From Verrucomicrobiales bacterium (GTDB lineage Bacteria; Verrucomicrobiota; Verrucomicrobiia; Limisphaerales; UBA9464): DNA of 8,449 bases. Each line of letters opens with the position of its first letter. Position 1 is the stretch's first letter. This document shows, piece after piece, positions 7,380 to 8,449 of this stretch. The translations under genes were made by a program, and so were the position numbers. The stretch covers positions 1 to 8,449 of the forward strand of contig DLVS01000806.1 in NCBI GenBank assembly GCA_003445095.1, read 5' to 3'. A model generated the notes under the pieces. It was not told where the DNA came from, did no database searches, and worked only from the letters and a program-made list of their open reading frames with translations.

Positions 7380-8449
7380 ATGCGTCCGACGTCCGCGCGA
7401 GTTGATGCCGTGCAGCCCGCGATCATTCCCCAAGTAGCGGAATGGATTCGGGCGCACCCGGGCACGATCTCCCTCGGCCAGGGTGTCGCCGGATATGGAC
7501 CGCCGCCCGAGGCTTGGGAGGAACTGGAACGCCTGCGCCGCGAGCCGATGTTGCATCGCTACCAACCAGTGGGCGGATTTCCGGAATTAGTCGAGGCGTT
7601 GCAGCGGCGATTGTCCCGACGGCTCGGACTGACCGTCGGTCCCCGGCGTGGCCTGGTGGTGACGGCTGGTGCGAATGCGGCATTCCAGCAGGTCATTCTC
7701 GCGATTTGCGACCCGGGCGACGAGGTACTGCTACCGGTCCCTTGGTTCTTCAATCAGGAGATGGCCCTGACGCTGGCGAACGTGCGTGCAGTGCCGGTTC
7801 CTTGTGATGCCCGGCATTGGCCAGATGTGGACGCCCTGGCCAATGCGGTCACGGCTCGCACCCGCGCCATTGTCACGGTTTCGCCCAACAATCCCACCGG
7901 AGCGGTGTACCCGCGGTCCGACCTCCTCGCGATCAACACGCTGTGCCGCGAGCGAGGACTATTCCACATCAGCGACGAAACGTACGAGGCGTTTACCCAC
8001 GACGATGTCCGGCACGAATCGCCCGGTGCATTTCCCGACGCGACGGAACACACGATCAGCCTCTTTTCCTTCTCCAAGGCCTACGGATTCGCGAGTTGGC
8101 GGATTGGGTACGCCGTGTTGCCCGCGACCCTGCATCTCCCGATGCGGGCAATTCAGGACACCTGGCTGATCTGTCCCCCCGTCGCCTCTCAGTTGGCGGC
8201 CCTCGGTTGTCTTCGCGCCCCGGATGACTGGCTGGAAACACGCCTCGCAGAAGTCCGAGCCACGCGCGTGCGGGTGCTGGAGGGCCTTCGCGAACTGGAA
8301 TCCTGGGTGTCGATGGGGCCGGCCGATGGCGCCTTTTATGTCTTTCTGCAACTGGCCGGCGAGATCGATGCCGTCGAGCTCACTCACCGTCTGATCGTCG
8401 CGAACGGCGTGGCCGTCATGCCCGGGACGGCTTTCGGTCTGAACTCGAC
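7380..8449 (+). CDS. Class I/II PLP-dependent aminotransferase, 3'-truncated
   Basis: 356 residues are visible with no stop before the window edge. ATG 7380 is the first start after an in-frame TAA (7374-7376) and gives a family-typical N-terminus ('RVDAVQPAIIPQVAEWI', then 'ISLGQGV'). Fold-type I aminotransferase landmarks are all present: 'TAGAN' at 95-99 (phosphate pocket), the aromatic 'PWFF' at 121-124, 'SPNNPTG' at 168-174, Asp199 in 'SDETY' (pairs with the pyridine nitrogen), Tyr202, Schiff-base Lys233 in 'SFSKAYG', and Arg241 in 'SWRIGY'. The protein stops after 'MPGTAFGLNS', just before the usual 'R-[IV]-[SC]' substrate-carboxylate Arg, so about 30-40 residues are missing from a typical ~390. 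It should transfer an amino group between an amino acid and a 2-oxo acid in the cytoplasm. Aspartate, aromatic or other substrates cannot be separated from this sequence. AAGG lies only one base from the ATG, too close for a normal Shine-Dalgarno. It is divergent from the lipoprotein gene, and no functional link is evident. Confidence 0.92.
   Translation, partial: MRPTSARVDAVQPAIIPQVAEWIRAHPGTISLGQGVAGYGPPPEAWEELERLRREPMLHRYQPVGGFPELVEALQRRLSRRLGLTVGPRRGLVVTAGANAAFQQVILAICDPGDEVLLPVPWFFNQEMALTLANVRAVPVPCDARHWPDVDALANAVTARTRAIVTVSPNNPTGAVYPRSDLLAINTLCRERGLFHISDETYEAFTHDDVRHESPGAFPDATEHTISLFSFSKAYGFASWRIGYAVLPATLHLPMRAIQDTWLICPPVASQLAALGCLRAPDDWLETRLAEVRATRVRVLEGLRELESWVSMGPADGAFYVFLQLAGEIDAVELTHRLIVANGVAVMPGTAFGLNS

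Noticed and set aside
7155..7565. 136-codon minus-strand frame bridging the divergent intergenic region
   Set aside because: It overlaps the starts of two well-supported genes and encodes a low-complexity Arg-rich product with no motif.
7959..8387. 142-codon minus-strand frame inside the aminotransferase
   Set aside because: It is wholly antisense to conserved aminotransferase motifs, including the region of the catalytic lysine, and its composition is that of a shadow frame.

Overview
The window holds four protein-coding genes and no RNA gene, CRISPR array or insertion sequence that I can see. Two genes run off the edges: the first on the left, the last on the right. Protein style suggests a Verrucomicrobiota bacterium, possibly of the Pedosphaera/Limisphaerales type, with Acidobacteriota or Planctomycetota as alternatives. 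The grounds are large exported proteins with FG-GAP/VCBS propellers and an ASPIC/UnbV tail, a secreted repeat protein ending in a 'GKVTLTWTGTGNLEWAP...GPWTPI' module, moderately high GC, and weak or absent Shine-Dalgarno sites. This placement is inference; no phylogenetic marker is present.

Layout. (1) 1-1017, +: C-terminal part of an exported repeat protein with at least two copies of a ~207-residue beta-rich domain plus a short C-terminal module. (2) 1190-3841, +: an exported CRTAC1-like protein with a signal peptide, an unassigned N-terminal domain, a seven-motif FG-GAP propeller and an ASPIC/UnbV domain. (3) 3919-7263, -: a 1114-residue predicted lipoprotein with five TPRs, a seven-blade propeller with eroded calcium loops, an ASPIC-like segment and a ~415-residue C-terminal module that I cannot assign to a named family. 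(4) 7380-8449, +: a class I/II PLP-dependent aminotransferase cut by the right edge before its last ~30-40 residues.

Genes 2 and 3 converge tail to tail across 77 bases. Genes 3 and 4 diverge from a 116-base region. The first three products all appear to be exported beta-rich proteins, so most of the window is a cell-surface/envelope locus. The aminotransferase looks like an ordinary metabolic neighbour. The most unusual item is gene 3, because of its domain combination and its large C-terminal module. The paired convergent propeller genes may work together, but nothing in the DNA proves it.
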